Notes: generated from the sequence alone by a model not told the origin. 64,000 bases of DNA from Ceratorhiza oryzae-sativae (GCA_030998015.1 JARWMV010000243.1:496001-560000), one strand, 5' to 3'; positions 51,315 to 63,800 are shown, numbered from the stretch's first letter. Translations and numbers: made by a program.

Positions 51315-53473
51315 ATGCCACCGATAGACGTTCTGATCTACAACGGGCCCGGTGTCTCTGAGACCTCTCTGTATCAGACTCAAAAAACTCTGAAAGATAT
51401 TCTGACGCCTAACTATACTGTCAAAGAGGTCGACGCCAAACTGATAGAGACAGAACCCTGGCCGGAGAGCTGTGCTTTGCTAGTTATTCCTGGCGGTCGA
51501 GATTTGCCCTACGTCCAACATTTGGCTAATTCGATCGACAAGATCAAAAAATTTGTTAGAGAAGGTGGTGCATATCTCGGTATTTGTGCTGGTGCCTATT
51601 TTGCGTCCTCCCGGGTCGAGTGGGAGGTCGGCACACCACTCGAGGTAGTAGGGGATCGCGCACTCAAATTCTTCCCTGGAACCTGTAGAGGCTGCGCATA
51701 TCCCGGGTTCGAGTACGAAAGCGAAAAGGGGGCGCAGCTACTGGATATCACTGCGACAATCCACGGCGACGAAACCGAACAGCCTTTCGAGGGGATATAC
51801 TATAACGGCGGAGGTGTGTTCGAAGGCGCGGATAGTCCACAAATGCGCACCCTCGGCGTAAAGGTAGTCGCTCGGTATCCTAATGGGAAACCTGCCGGGG
51901 TCACCTGTGTAGTTGAGCGAGGGACGGCTGCACTCTGGGGGTTGCACCCTGAGTACTCGACCAACCGAGATCCATACCGGACTGTCCTCGAACATACCTC
52001 CCAAGCGGATACGGGCAATATGCCAGTTAGAGAACAGAGGCGTCTCGAGCTCATGCGAGGAGTTTTAGGCGGCCTAGGTCTCGATATTCCCGGTGGCGCG
52101 GCGAGCAATAGGCTTCCAACAGCGCCTTTGCCACAGCTATTGTCCGCGTCTCCCTATCGACCAGGGGTGGTGACGACCATCTGGAATGAACTTCGACCCC
52201 ACCTCCAACCATCTCGAGAGGCCCAAGGGGTTTACATACTGGATGACTCTCAGGACAAATTCAGGTTCTTTAATAGTTCAAGCGGTAGACTTGCTATGGC
52301 ACGAAAGGAAGCCGAGGCTGAAGAGTCGTCTGGTCCTCCACCCAACACGCCACGAGACATCATCTACTACGATTCATCCCTCCCCCCTGATATAGACACT
52401 CCACTTTTCAGTGTGGCCTCCTATTTCGAAGCACTTCATAGAGCTCGAGAAAACAAATCTTTCATATCCAACGCGAAATGGGGTATTGGTGAGGCCCTGC
52501 TATATGGAGAAGCTGTAACGAGTACCCAATCTCTCTTGGACAGGCTAGTACAATTATCTTCTATCGCGTCAGCCCAGCTCTTAACCTGGTCTACTAGGAA
52601 TGCTACTCTCCTTTCTTCGCTGCCTCATCCACTGCTCTCCTTGGCGACTATACAGCTGGCTGGTAGGGGCCGCGGAACCAATGCTTGGCTTTCCCCTTTA
52701 GGGTGCTTGCAATTCTCAATCCTGCTGAAGGTCCCAAAAGAGATTCAATTCCATCGCATGGTGTTCATCCAGTACCTCTTCGGTTTGGCTGTTACTGAGG
52801 CTTGCCGCAAAGTTCTGCCTGACACTGAGGGCGGCCGAGTGCGGCTCAAATGGCCGAACGACGTTTACATTCTCCGAGAGGATGGGACAAAGAGTAAGAT
52901 CGGCGGGATACTAGTCACAACAAATTATATGGGCGATACGATGCACGTCGTAATAGGTGAGTATTGCGTGTGTGAATATTTGCTAGCCAGTTAAGGCCAT
53001 TCATTGTATACACCACTAGGTTGTGGACTCAATGTCCTTAATAACCAGCCAACCGTAAAGTCTCTGGCCCAACTATTCTCCAGCGGCCCTCCTGAATCCC
53101 TGACGATGGAAAACATGGCTGCAAATCTCATGGCGACATTCGAGGTCATGTGGCGACAGTTTGCTGAAGCAAAAGGCTCTTTCGAACCATTCTTTAACTT
53201 GTACCTGGAACGGTGGTTACATTCGTACGTGATTTCTAAAATAGACGCGGTTGATATTTGCGGAGTCTAATGGTTCGCAGGGATGAGCTTGTTACGCTCG
53301 AAACCACTACCCCATCAACCCGTGTCCGTATATGCGGGATTAGCATGGAAAATGGCTTCTTGCAAACATTGCCTGAGCCGGGTCAATTGCTGAGTACGGG
53401 AGAGTTCATTTATTTACAGCCAGATGGGAATAGTTTCGATATGATGAAAGGACTAATCAAAACGAAGAAATAA
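51315..53473 (+). CDS. BPL1: Biotin--protein ligase (holocarboxylase synthetase)
   Basis: Attaches biotin to carboxylases such as acetyl-CoA and pyruvate carboxylase. The N-terminal half is the glutaminase-like domain typical of fungal BPL1 (VLIYNGPGVSE, LLVIPGGRDLPY, GGAYLGICAGAYFAS). The C-terminal half is the BirA-type ligase: VTSTQSLLD, the biotin-binding loop LAGRGRGTNAWLSPLGCLQFS, LKWPNDVYI, K-IGGILV, IGCGLNVLN and a C-terminal cap domain ending GLIKTKK. Introns are 52544-52597 (GC-AG, 54 nt, in frame), 52957-53019 and 53225-53280 (GT-AG). Removing the first joins SLLDR to NATLLSSLP, as expected for the family. Reading through it adds 18 unconserved residues without a stop. Confidence 0.94.
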
Positions 53474-53476
53474 ATA

Positions 53477-53975
53477 CACTTGGTCCAATCTGTAGATAAA
53501 TGGTAGGAATATAACACACCTTCTGAAATTGTGAGCACATACGAAGCACTATCGGCTTGCATCATATCATGACATCCTTGGGAAATTGGAGCAGATAGTA
53601 TAGAATTTACGAGGGCACGTGTGCTTGAAATTGTCTCCATTGATGTCACTCATTTGCGACATATTTCGCCTCTTGATCTTCGAGAATATTGCGTTCACGT
53701 TCCTGCGACCGATAGCCTCGTCCTCAGGTGGAGCCGCCGGGCTGACCCAGGCAATTACTTTATCCGACCACCTAAATGTGTTTGTCTACCCAGGAACCCA
53801 AGTACGTATAACTGAGCTTGCATATGCATGGTACGTCCCGAATGTAGTGGGTTGAGAGTGAGGATAGGTGATATGCGGCTTTATGCATTCTTTTACACGA
53901 GCTGACTCTTGGGTGTTGCTTGCCTTTGTGGTGTGCTCATGTGCAAACTCAAATCTATTATATTGATAGTCAGTA
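53477..53975. other. Intergenic region
   Basis: Between the convergent BPL1 and membrane-protein genes. A frame at 53619-53855 has no recognisable features. Confidence 0.45.
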
Positions 53976-54801
53976 CTACTGGCCTGCCTTGCCGTTTGGT
54001 AAAGTAGGTTTCGACCCAGAACTCGTAACAACATCCTTCATCCCAGCCATATCAACGAGTCCAAACCGCATCATCGTTTCAGCCTTCCACGCACTCAAAC
54101 CACGACCTTCTGGTAATCTCACGTGGAAGTAAAGTCGATAGAAAATATAAGCTATGAAGCCACTTGTGGCCAAGAAGAGTGAAAAGCCAAAAGTCATCGA
54201 GATTACGCCAAGTAACATTGTACCTAATGGATGACACATGTCATGCAGCCGAACAAGGCTATTTACGAAAAGGTGACGTACCGGCTCCCAGGACAACCAT
54301 GCCAGCGAGGATGAGTGCGAATATTAAGGCGGTCGAGACGAACGTTGTGAGGATAAATGCTGAGAATCCACTGCATAGGTTGAAACCCCGTTGCAAGTGT
54401 TTCGGCGAGAGCTGGGAATAGTTTGAGTGTGAAAGACTCACAGAAAAATCAGGATAGGGAATAGAGATAGCGCTAAGAATACAATTCCGAGTGCCTGAAT
54501 AGGTGTTTATAATCAAGGTGGAATCGAAGGTTAAGAAAAATTGAACTCCTTACCGTTGTAAAAGGATAGGCACTACCAACAGTCAAGAGTTTCTTGCGAG
54601 CTAGGATACCATACTGCTTCTCATATCTGCGAGTCGCATTGTGTTACAAGTTATCTCATCAGAAGACACTTGAAATTCCACTTGCCTTTCTCCCGTCCGA
54701 TACGCCTCTGACATAAAACTGTTCCACGCGCCGCTCACCCTCTTCCCTGGAGTAATCTCCTCCCGGGCAGGGGTCGGTTGAACTCCTGAGCCAGCATCCA
54801 T
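53976..54801 (-). CDS. Small multi-pass membrane protein (Promethin/LDAF1-like?)
   Basis: Starts MDAGSGVQPTPAREE at 54801, with a hydrophilic N-terminus (about 45 residues), then YGILARKKLLTVGSAYPF. Four hydrophobic segments follow across short exons (ALGIVFLALSLFPILIFL, ILTTFVSTALIFALILAGMV, GVISMTFGFSLFLATSGFI and a short adjoining stretch). The soluble C-terminus ends GSKPTLPNGKAGQ at 53976. Hairpin-like paired hydrophobic stretches and size recall the Promethin/LDAF1 lipid-droplet family, but that is only a resemblance. A PRA1- or reticulon-like protein is possible. Confidence 0.6.
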
Positions 54802-56062
54802 TTTAGCCTATTTTTATTTTATTTTATGTAGTTGATATAGATGGGTGAAGTCACGGTACGAAAGCTGTCAAGGTTGTAGGGAAGATGGTGTTCGTTATGA
54901 CTACATCATCGTTCCTCACCGATCAAAATTGGTCACGTGCACTTCTCGTTCCCAATCAAGAAGCAGGCTTGGGGATATGGCAAGTTATTTTGCACGAGAT
55001 TGAATCTTTTCTAATCAGGGATATAGCAGGGAACCAGATCATGGGCGGACGTCTGAAAGGGAAGAATACTATCCTTAACTACGGGCCTCATCTCACCCAT
55101 GCATTCTGGAATACATGTAAGAAAACCGCGCAAGCTACATCCATACGTACGAGGAGGCAGAGCTAACAGATTGTTCGTTTTAGCACAAAGATCGGAACAG
55201 AGATATTTGCTTAGGCAGCGCCAGACGGGCTAAGTTCAATGCTCATTTCTTTGCGGTACTTTCGCGTTAACCTATACCAATCTCCAAGATTATACTAGCT
55301 CAACACCCAGCTCAGACGATATTGCTTTCTACGAAAAAGGATGGATTCTATGTATATGGAAGCTATTCCTATTAATACATTTACCCAGAAGTTCTGGATG
55401 TAAGTTTTAAATGACTGGGGTACATTTCCGCAGTACTGATGATCTCCAAAGAGCAATACCTACGTTTGGAGAGCGACGGGCAACATCAGCGTTTATTTCA
55501 AGTATTGTCATCGAAGGGGTATATGCTGACATATGTGATAGTACTACAATCGAGCAGCAGCAGGTCTGAAAATTATAAAAATAAAAATAAAGAATGTCAA
55601 CCGGAACAGGAGATGTTTGTATCAAAAACGTTCGTCCTCTAGTTCAAAACCGAGGCTCATCCTTTGGAGGCACCATCGGCTCTACGCTTTTACTAGACAC
55701 CTCTACAAAAGCCAAATGCCCGGAATTCTACCTCAAAGAACTATACCGCAACAGTTACCGAGATCAGCCCTGCTCTTGGAGTAGGCAGGAAACTATCCGA
55801 TATTATCGAGCGAATCCTCGGCCAGATACAGTTTATACAGAGATGACCAGCAACAAATGACGAGTTTATTTATTTATTGCGACTCATTTTCGGACGCTCA
55901 AAGCATGTTTTCGTCATGCCGCATCCTATATCGCTATCAGCATAAACAGATCTGCATATTTGCTGAAACTGTCTTGATGTAGACAAATAGACCTCTCAGG
56001 GACTGTGATCAACCTGAACCAGATGGGATCACGTGAATGACTCTATAATTTCCCGAGCCACC
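54802..56062. other. Region without a recognised gene
   Basis: Frames at 54885-55166 and 55594-55860 are open but match nothing I know and lack convincing splice partners. The last part is the RPC6 promoter. Confidence 0.4.
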
Positions 56063-57947
56063 ATGTCGACTCTCACTCCAGCTGAGCTGGAGATTTACCA
56101 AGCATGCTCCGAGGCGGAGGACGGTGTAAGCTGTTTCGAATGTTGATAATTCACTCTGTTTTGACTTTCTGGCTAGATACGCCAAAAGGAGTTGGAAAAG
56201 AAGATTACAATCAAGGGGCCAGAAATGGCAGCCGCTGTGAATGGGTTGCTCAAAAAGGTGCGCATAGGCCTAATGGCGGCGTGAAAGGGGACTAAATTGA
56301 TGCTGTAGTCTCTGCTCAAAGTCTTGAAAGACAGCAAGGGGGCATTGTCGTACAAAGCCGTCGACAAAGCTGGGGCCAAAGTGTCAGTAGACTTGACCTC
56401 ATTCGTTGGAGACTATGCCTCATATAGCTATTAGCATGGGCCTCATGGACGCGGAAGAGAGTATAGTGTATAAGAAAATCCAGGAAGCCAAGAACGAGGG
56501 TACATCATTGCGCCAATGACATTTCACAGCAGACTTATATTTGTGTAGGCATCTGGACCAAACACTTGAAGAGCACAGAGCTACACCAATCGGTCATCAC
56601 CCGCGTGTTGAAATCTCTAGAGAAGAAAGGTCTCATAAAGTCTATCAAGTCTGTCAAGGTACGCCGCAGCTACCTCCATTTCATCTAGCGGTTGGTCTAA
56701 TACGTTTATCAGCACCCGACTCGCAAGATCTACATCCTCGCCAACCTCCAGCCGTCGCTCGAAATCTCTGGTGGACCATGGTATAACAACAGCGAATTTG
56801 AAACGGAATTTGTCCAGACGCTATGCAACGTCTGCCTCAACTTTATCCAAAAACGTGTAGGTCCATTTCGTTCTTTGCTTTTATTTATTTATTTACAGCA
56901 CGCTCAATGAAAACAACGCAACAACGACAGTCTTTCCCAGTGCTCAAATCAAATTCGAAACTCTCCCCTCGGGCGCTGTTCCCCGTCTCGGAATCGCTAC
57001 GCTACCCTACCGCTGCAGACGTTCTCAATTTCCTCAAACAGACCAACGTCACGGACGCCGCACTTGATATCACCCACGTTGAAGCTCTTTTGCAGGTCCT
57101 AGTGTACGACGGCGCTGTCGAAGCTCTCCCCGGATGGGTCTAAGCCGGATCGACCACGACGACGAAAGCGATGACGAAGATAAGAAGAAGCGCAAGAAAA
57201 AGGAGAAAGAAAGTCGAGCAAAAAAGGAAAGAAGCGCGCTCGAGACGATTCGGACGAGGATGAACACTCGAGCGACAGGGAGGATTCAGAGTCGGACTTG
57301 ACGGCTGGACGCGAACGCAAGCGGAGGAAACGCTCCGGTTCAGATTCGGACGAGCCGGAGGCATCCAACTCGGGCTCGGGCTCGGATTCGGATTCGGACG
57401 ACCGCAAGAAGCGGGGCAAAAAGTCCAAGTCGAAATCCAAATCCAAATCCCGTTCGAAATCCAAATCTTCGAAATCCAAGTCCAAGTCGAAATCCCGCCG
57501 AGGGTCGACCGGCTCGGACTCTGACGCGAGCTCCGACGCTGGTTCTGAACCCGAGTCAGACTCGGACTCGGGCGACGACCGCCGCAGCAGATCCAAAAAA
57601 TCCAAGAAACCAAAGCGCGAACCCTCACCCGTAGAATTAACCGATTTAGTAGATATCAGCGCCATGACATGTCCAAGGTGTATCGCGCGATCCGTCCGGA
57701 GCGTGTCGCGCTCGGGTGGTCTCAGAGCCCCTGTGCGGCTTGTCCGCAGTTTGAGTTTTGTGCGGATGACGGACCGGTCAATCCGCGCGAGTGCCAATAT
57801 TATTCGACGTGGTTGGCAGCTGGCGTTGCGGACGGAGGTAGCGGACAGGAAGCCAGTAGCCTGGGTGTCGAGTTTTTGTTGTGGATTATGTACTTTAGTG
57901 TATTCAAATTGAATACTGCCACTCGTTTGACTATTAATTACAATTGA
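56063..57947 (+). CDS. RPC34: RNA polymerase III subunit RPC6 (RPC34), with insertion and indels
   Basis: Subunit of the Pol III initiation subcomplex that opens promoters with TFIIIB. It starts MSTLTPAELEIYQACSE. The winged-helix part is clear: IRQKELEKKITIKGPEMA, GIWTKHLKSTELHQSVI, VLKSLEKKGLIKSIKSVK, KIYILANLQPSLEISGGPWY. The last winged helix follows (YPTAADVLNFLKQTNV, EALLQVLVYDGAVE). The C-terminal Fe-S-type segment is YRAIRPERVALGW with CAACPQFEFC and ECQYYSTWL. Between them lie ~165 residues of Ser/Asp/Glu- and Lys-rich low complexity absent from yeast and human RPC6. The frame changes about four times (near 56985, 57138, 57220 and 57675), mostly beside C or A runs, which suggests sequence error rather than a dead gene. 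Confidence 0.85.
57400..57515 (+). repeat. Low-complexity Ser/Lys-encoding repeat
   Basis: Imperfect AAATCC/AAGTCC hexamers encode alternating Lys-Ser inside the RPC6 insertion. The same bases give a spurious 440-codon frame on the other strand. Confidence 0.7.
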
Positions 57948-58263
57948 ATTAAGATAAATGATAGTGTATTTTTGATGCATAGTGAAGGATACATGCACTA
58001 AGCGAGCGTATGTGAATACTATGAGTGAAGAGGAGACAGGAGACAAGGCTAGTACATGGCGAAACGATACAAATGAAAGGCTGTGAACACATGAACAATA
58101 AAATAGGAAAGAACCAGATGGAAACCCATGGTCCGGATCTCGGAATACAACAAGGAAACCCGGTCGAAAGAGGAAGCAAACCGCGCATAACCCCTCTGAA
58201 CCGTGAAAGAACAGGAAAGAAAGAAAGAAAGAAAAAAAAGCAAAAGATAGGGGCTCAAAAACA

Positions 58264-59353
58264 TCAATAAGCGATTCGCACCCTGCGCCCGCCCCAGGTT
58301 CCCCACTCGCCCAACGCACGCTCGACAACAAAGTGGGCAACATCTCGCTTGCTGATCGTCCAGCCGCCGGACCACTCTTCTTGTATCCGATAAGGCACCG
58401 ATGACTCGGCTTTTGTGTCACCTCGGCAACGCCGGCGCATCAGCGAAGCTGGTCGCACGACAAGCGTGTGCTTCGGATCGAGCCACCCGCCCGAGCCGAG
58501 CGTCGATGCGGTCTGGTGCGATTCGGGGAACAGCGAGGTGAAACCCGGCGGCTTTTTAAAATGGCCCGAATCGGACGAGTGGATCGAGTGGGCGTCGGTG
58601 AGGATGGGTGTGCCCGGTTCCGTGCCGGGGCTCTGGGCGATGACGGTCGTGGAACTCGTACCGACGCCGGACGAAGACGATGATGATGATGATGATGATT
58701 TTTTGCCAGTCGCCCACGCGACAAGATTCTCCTCCGCAGCTGTCCGGAGTCGTTTAAGCGGCGAGCGCGAAGGCGAGATGAGGATGAGCCTAGGCGAGCG
58801 GGATGAGTAAGACGGCGAGCGCGGCACGCGCACTTGGAGTGACACGGTTCGCGTGCGGGTGAGATTGGGATTGAGGTAAGACGATCTCGAATAGGCAGAT
58901 TGGCTCGAGCTCTCGCGTCTGAACGGCAGCTGCGGGTAGGGATAGCCCGGGAAGCATTTCAGGATGGAAAGGAGCTCGTCGGCGTGGGTCTTGGCTGACA
59001 CTGCATAAATTTGTCGTTTAGTCAGATTTTAGTCATGACGCAGTCGTCCAGGGCAGAGACGGCTCACCATCGCTGACGATAACGGCCTCGATCCCGCTGC
59101 ACTCGCTATCGATTCCCATCTCGGCGACGTGCCATGCACGCTGGACGTCGTCCAGATTGCGGGCATCGCCGTTGACGATAAGCGCAGACTTGGTTGTTCG
59201 GAAACGCGATAGGCGCGGGTCGGATAGCCAGAGATGGGCTTCGGCCGGGGCGACGAGAAAGGTGCAGACGTCGTCTGGGTCGTCTTGCTCGAGGATGCGG
59301 AGGGCGGCGAGGTAGGCGATCCCGCCATGGGCGCTGAGGACAAAGTAGCGCAT
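58264..59353 (-). CDS. NAD(P)-binding Rossmann-fold protein (atypical SDR/NmrA-like)
   Basis: Starts MRYFVLSAHGGIAYLAALRIL at 59353 with a beta-alpha-beta opening. The usual GxxGxxG is altered to HGGIAYLA. ALIVNGDARNLDDVQRAW and a second strand pair (GIEAVIVSD) follow, then one GT-AG intron (about 59067-58999). Exon 2 contains an Arg/Ser-rich stretch and a ten-Ser tract encoded by a GAT-complement repeat (58678-58699). The end WTISKRDVAHFVVERAL ... WGGRRVRIAY matches the C-terminus of fungal NAD(P)-binding epimerase-like proteins. Substrate unknown; the inserted Ser-rich segment is unusual. Confidence 0.7.
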
Positions 59354-60349
59354 GGTTGTGGGGGAGTCGAGAACACGGTGGGTTGATGGATGACGGCGAG
59401 CGGTGCGTCACCGAGGCGGGTGTCTGCGCAAGTGTATTTGTGTGTTGCCAAGGGGGAGAAGGCTAGTCGTGGCCGTCGTCCATGAGGCGGGTGGAAGCTG
59501 GGATCAGGCGCACGAGGCGTAGTTATATAAAGATGTGCAAAAAAGCCGCACGCTGAGGTCCAAAGGTCTCGGCTGCCGGACATGGATGTTGGATATGCGC
59601 GCTAGCTCAATCCGACCGAGACCCAGACGCGGCCCGTGGGACAGCGGACCCCGGGTTTACTTCTCGTTCAGCGCGCATACAGCCAGGCCCAAGTGACGTA
59701 GAAAAGCTGTAAAAAAATAGTGTGGCTCTGCAACTGTGCGTCCAATCTCGGTGCCACGTCGCGTGCCCGCGATCCCGGCCATCCTCGGGCCACGTTCTCG
59801 CCCGCACACAGCCACAGCACCACACAGCACCAAGCCATGCGGGCCCGTTCGGGGATAATCACCGCCGAATCCGGCAACCCTAGCAACCTGGGTGAAACAA
59901 GCACAGGCCGTCGTCAGCGACGAGCAGATTATCGAAAAGCTGATGGGAAATGCAAATCTTTCACGAGCCAGTGCTTGAAATCCCATCTGCGAGTGCTCGA
60001 CGTTATCGGATAATCCCAAATCGATTTCTTCGAGGGCGATCGCACCGATTCATCGGCGATTGCGAAGCCCAGCAAGAGAAATACTATATACACCCAAGAT
60101 GATCAGACCCATGTACAGTAAAACGATAACGATACCAGAGAACGCGATGTTACACAAGAAAGCGAGCAGTGGGCATGCCGATGGCACAGATTCCAGAACA
60201 TAGATGAACGAGATGCATGGACAAGCAACCAAAAAAGAATCCAGTTAAACCTGCCGCCACACAGTCAGCCATCGGCACCCCACGCAACGACCCAGGGTAC
60301 TCACGAAGAACTAACAGCGTGATGGAATTCCAGGAGTCGACCGAGGCCG
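59354..60349. other. Intergenic region
   Basis: Short frames only, including a 60-codon hydrophobic one at 60050-60232 with no supporting context. No gene, repeat or RNA supported. Confidence 0.45.
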
Positions 60350-60848
60350 TTAACGTGCGGCATCGGCAACCACCCGCCGCTTTTTGATGGCCGCCTCGCC
60401 GTCCTGGAGGCCGACGCCGTCGATCGCTCGCTTGTTGTAATTGCGGACCGCCAAGCCGCCGTCCGGCCGCATCTCGTACGACAGCCCGGGCAGCTGATAG
60501 GCCGGATACGGCTTGGCAGCCATCGGCGCAGGCGCGTACGGGTTCTCGACGATGCCCATGTCAAAGTTCTCGACGCTGCGCGGGTGCTGTGGGTGGAAAA
60601 ACATAGGGTCATTGACGTTGACGGGGGCATAGTGGCTCCCTGGTCGCTCGATCGGTCAGCCCGCATCTCACGCAAGCAACGCACGGCCTGGACGCACCGC
60701 TCATCCCTCGATCAACGCACGCCTCGGCGGCATTCCCGTTCCCAGGCCGGATTTCCCGACAGGCGATCAACCGATCCCAGGTGTTGGAGTACCCATATCC
60801 CGGCGCGTTCACTGCCGGCAGGTGCTGGAGCGAGCCTTGGACGACCAT
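60350..60848 (-). CDS. Small unknown gene
   Basis: An upper exon from ATG 60848 reads MVVQGSLQHLPAVNAPGYGY. A lower exon reads SHYAPVNVNDPMFFHPQHPR, VENPYAPAPMAAKPYPAYQ and NYNKRAIDGVG, ending RRVVADAAR at 60350. It is Pro/Tyr/Ala-rich with a basic KKRR near the C-terminus, possibly a nuclear signal. The junction between the exons (about 60630-60770) was not resolved and more exons may lie upstream. Codon bias is strong (GC-rich), but no family is recognised. Confidence 0.45.
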
Positions 60849-60859
60849 AGGATGAGCAG

Positions 60860-63800
60860 CGGCCGGACGAAAGCAAGAGACCGCATCGACAAACCTTGCT
60901 TATATCCCAACGACAGCATGGGACGGCGACAGGCAAACTAGACTCGAATTTCGTCGGTTCGGCGCGTGGCCAGGGTTGATCAGCCTCTTTCGATGACACC
61001 AGGGATCAATTCAAACTCGACGGGCAGCTCCGAACGCAGCGCACTTACGTCTTTGTCCGCTCTCCTCCCGTCGACGAAGGAACCAGGAGACACTCGCCCC
61101 ACACCACCCCGAACGCCGTTAATGAGGCCCGTCGAACCCCCAATTTCGAATAGCTCGACAGAACGCTCACGTGATACCCAGCTCCCCCTTCTTCCCCCGT
61201 GCTACTTTGCGCCTGGGAAATGGACCTTGTAAAAGTTAGACCGGGCGCATTGCGGACGCTCGTACTTTTTTGTGACTAGTCTCACATTTCTTTTCCCGAT
61301 CTCTGGGTCGTCGAGATGAGCCCACGCCGCTGAAAACGCCTCGAGGCATGCCCGAAAACCGGATTTCTCTCGAGAGTATATGAGTAATATGCCTCCACTA
61401 GGGTATTTCTTCCCCGCTCGTATTTTCCAATAGCCCTATTCTGGCCCTTGGGCATCGGTGATGACGTTTACGCCGTCGAGTCTGGGTTGGACGTGTGCAT
61501 TCCCCGCACGCGAACGAGACAGGACAGGGGGCCACCACCAAGCTTCTCAAGACCGGGGGTCACTTGAGTATGGCAGTACGTAATGTGATGTTGCGAATGG
61601 CACAGATGATAGTCGGAAGTCTGCCATCGACGGTTCCGTTCGTCTCTGGTGCAAGGGCCTATCACCTCGCACCGTATTTCGTCTGCCCTTCGAAGCGCCT
61701 CGCTTCGCACCCGCGCGCTGAAACCTCTTCGATGAGTGACACACACACTCTCTCTCTGCGCGTTCCAGAGATCAGGCGCCCGTCTGCCGGGATCATCCCC
61801 GCCGACGCCTGTCCCTTTCATGCGATCGCATTTTAATGATTCGAGTGCCTTGCTTACGTTCAGCCCCCCCGTTAGCCCTGATCGACATGGCCGAACCCCC
61901 CTTGTTTTCGGATCGTGCTGCGTCGAGTGGCGTCATTTCATAGCCCGGATCATCCTCCCAGGCTTGCCGCCTTATTTTGGGACCGTTATTGCGGTGCTCA
62001 ATGGAATCTGGAGGGGGAGGGGGAGGGGGCGACAACTGGGGGCAAGGTGTGTATGTGGCTCGTTTGATAGGCATGTATTTGATGCCTGGGTAAAAAGGGC
62101 TCAAGGCTTCGAACTTGATCACCGCGCATATACCCTGTTTGGAACTGCTGCACGGCGAGATTGAGGATGTTGCGTTGATCACATGAAAGGACCAAGCTGG
62201 CGATCGAGTCGTCCAAACCTTAGTGCAGTAGATTATGTAATACTCTGGGGCGAAATAGAGTCGTGGTGTTGTGTGCATGGTTTGATCTGGCTGAAACTCT
62301 TGGCTTTGCGAGGGAGAGTCGAGTGAATTTGGACGTGGTAAATCGTGTGGGGTAAGTTTTTTGTTCCCAGCACGGTGGCGCAGACTTAATCTGAGTCAAC
62401 TCGTCTCACTCGGGTTGGTACTTTAGAATCCGAATATAAACTACGGACTTTGCCGTACATAGGCTGTTATGACGTCACCAAGTTGTGTCATATACGCGGT
62501 CGAGGCAGCGCTTCAAGTTACGCTACGCATGTACGAATCTTGCATTCCAAATAGGCATCGCCGGCCAACCTAGAAATACAAAAAAAGCCTGTATATGCGT
62601 CGCAATTATGACCTTAAACCAAGCATCCCCCCCTGGGTCCCAGAGGGACAATAGCCGCTGACCTGAATAACCTGACGAGTTGAGAGACTGCAGAGCAAAG
62701 GACGTCGACTAGGAATGAGTCCTCACGAATTCTCGCGAATGTAACCTACCAAGCCGCTTCAGCGACTCTATGCACCCATTGATGAGCGACCAATGTGGTA
62801 TTTGTATGGCGCCACGTGGACAGTTTATTGCAACCCAGGGTATATGGCATCGGACGAGATGGTGTAGCTAATTTCTCATCTTCGAAGAGAGGGAACCTAT
62901 TTTATCCGTCCTCAAGTAAGTTCATTAGGATGAATATAAGTCATTAATTTGAGGTGAACTGGCAACGTAAAGGGGAGCGAGTGGGGCTCTTGATTTAATT
63001 ATAGGACCTTTTGGCCCGGGGATTTCGTAGCCTTCACAGCACCAAACCAGGTTGATGTTCGTTTCCCCTGGATAGCGGGCGAGATATTGTACAAAATACA
63101 TGTCCTTTTCTTGCTTGAGCTGGTCTGGCAGTGTAGATTCGACATGACGAAGCCATGGTCTATTGTGTCGATCACATTCTGGATTATGGCTTGAATATGC
63201 ATGAGAGCTCCATTCGATAAATAGGATATATTGCTTAGTACAATGTATACACATTCCACGTTAATATGATGGAAATGTACTGAGCACCAGGCCTTTAGGG
63301 AGGTGAGGGTAGAACGACTCGGGGAAGAGAAGGTGGCTACCAGCTTGGGGAATTTGGGGCTTCAAACGCCTGTACAATCCGAGCGCTTGATTATTCTGGA
63401 AACGTTGAAGGGTGGCTGACGCTTAGACAATCGAAAGATGGGTATTGTGGGCTAGATCAAGGAGTTCGTACAAACTATCAACTGTTTGCTGGACTCGAAT
63501 ACTATTGGAAGACATTTGGCTTCAAGAAGGGGTCGGGGTCGTTCTGGCGAGTCATGCAAAAGTGCCAAATGTCTCTCAACTCGGTACTTGGGTCAAAATG
63601 AAAGCGATGGACTCATCAATTCGACATTTGATATGCAAGCATGGCCATGCCAAGGATATCCCAGGAATGCCAAGCTGTGACTATGACCCAAATAGACTGT
63701 ATGCATGTTTCCAATGTCTCGATATGTGAGATGATAAACGTCAACACATGCAAACCAATCCCGACATCGCTGAAACTCTCACTTGGATCGAACGTGGCGT

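Noticed and set aside
51700..51715. tRNA B-box-like GGGTTCGAG
   Set aside because: Inside the BPL1 coding exon with no cloverleaf around it.
57298..57912. Separate SR-like protein
   Set aside because: The frame continues the RPC6 insertion and leads, after a one-base shift, into the RPC6 C-terminus; it is not an independent gene.
57099..58421. 440-codon open frame on the minus strand
   Set aside because: It mirrors the low-complexity Ser/Lys/Asp repeat of RPC6 on the other strand and has no domain.
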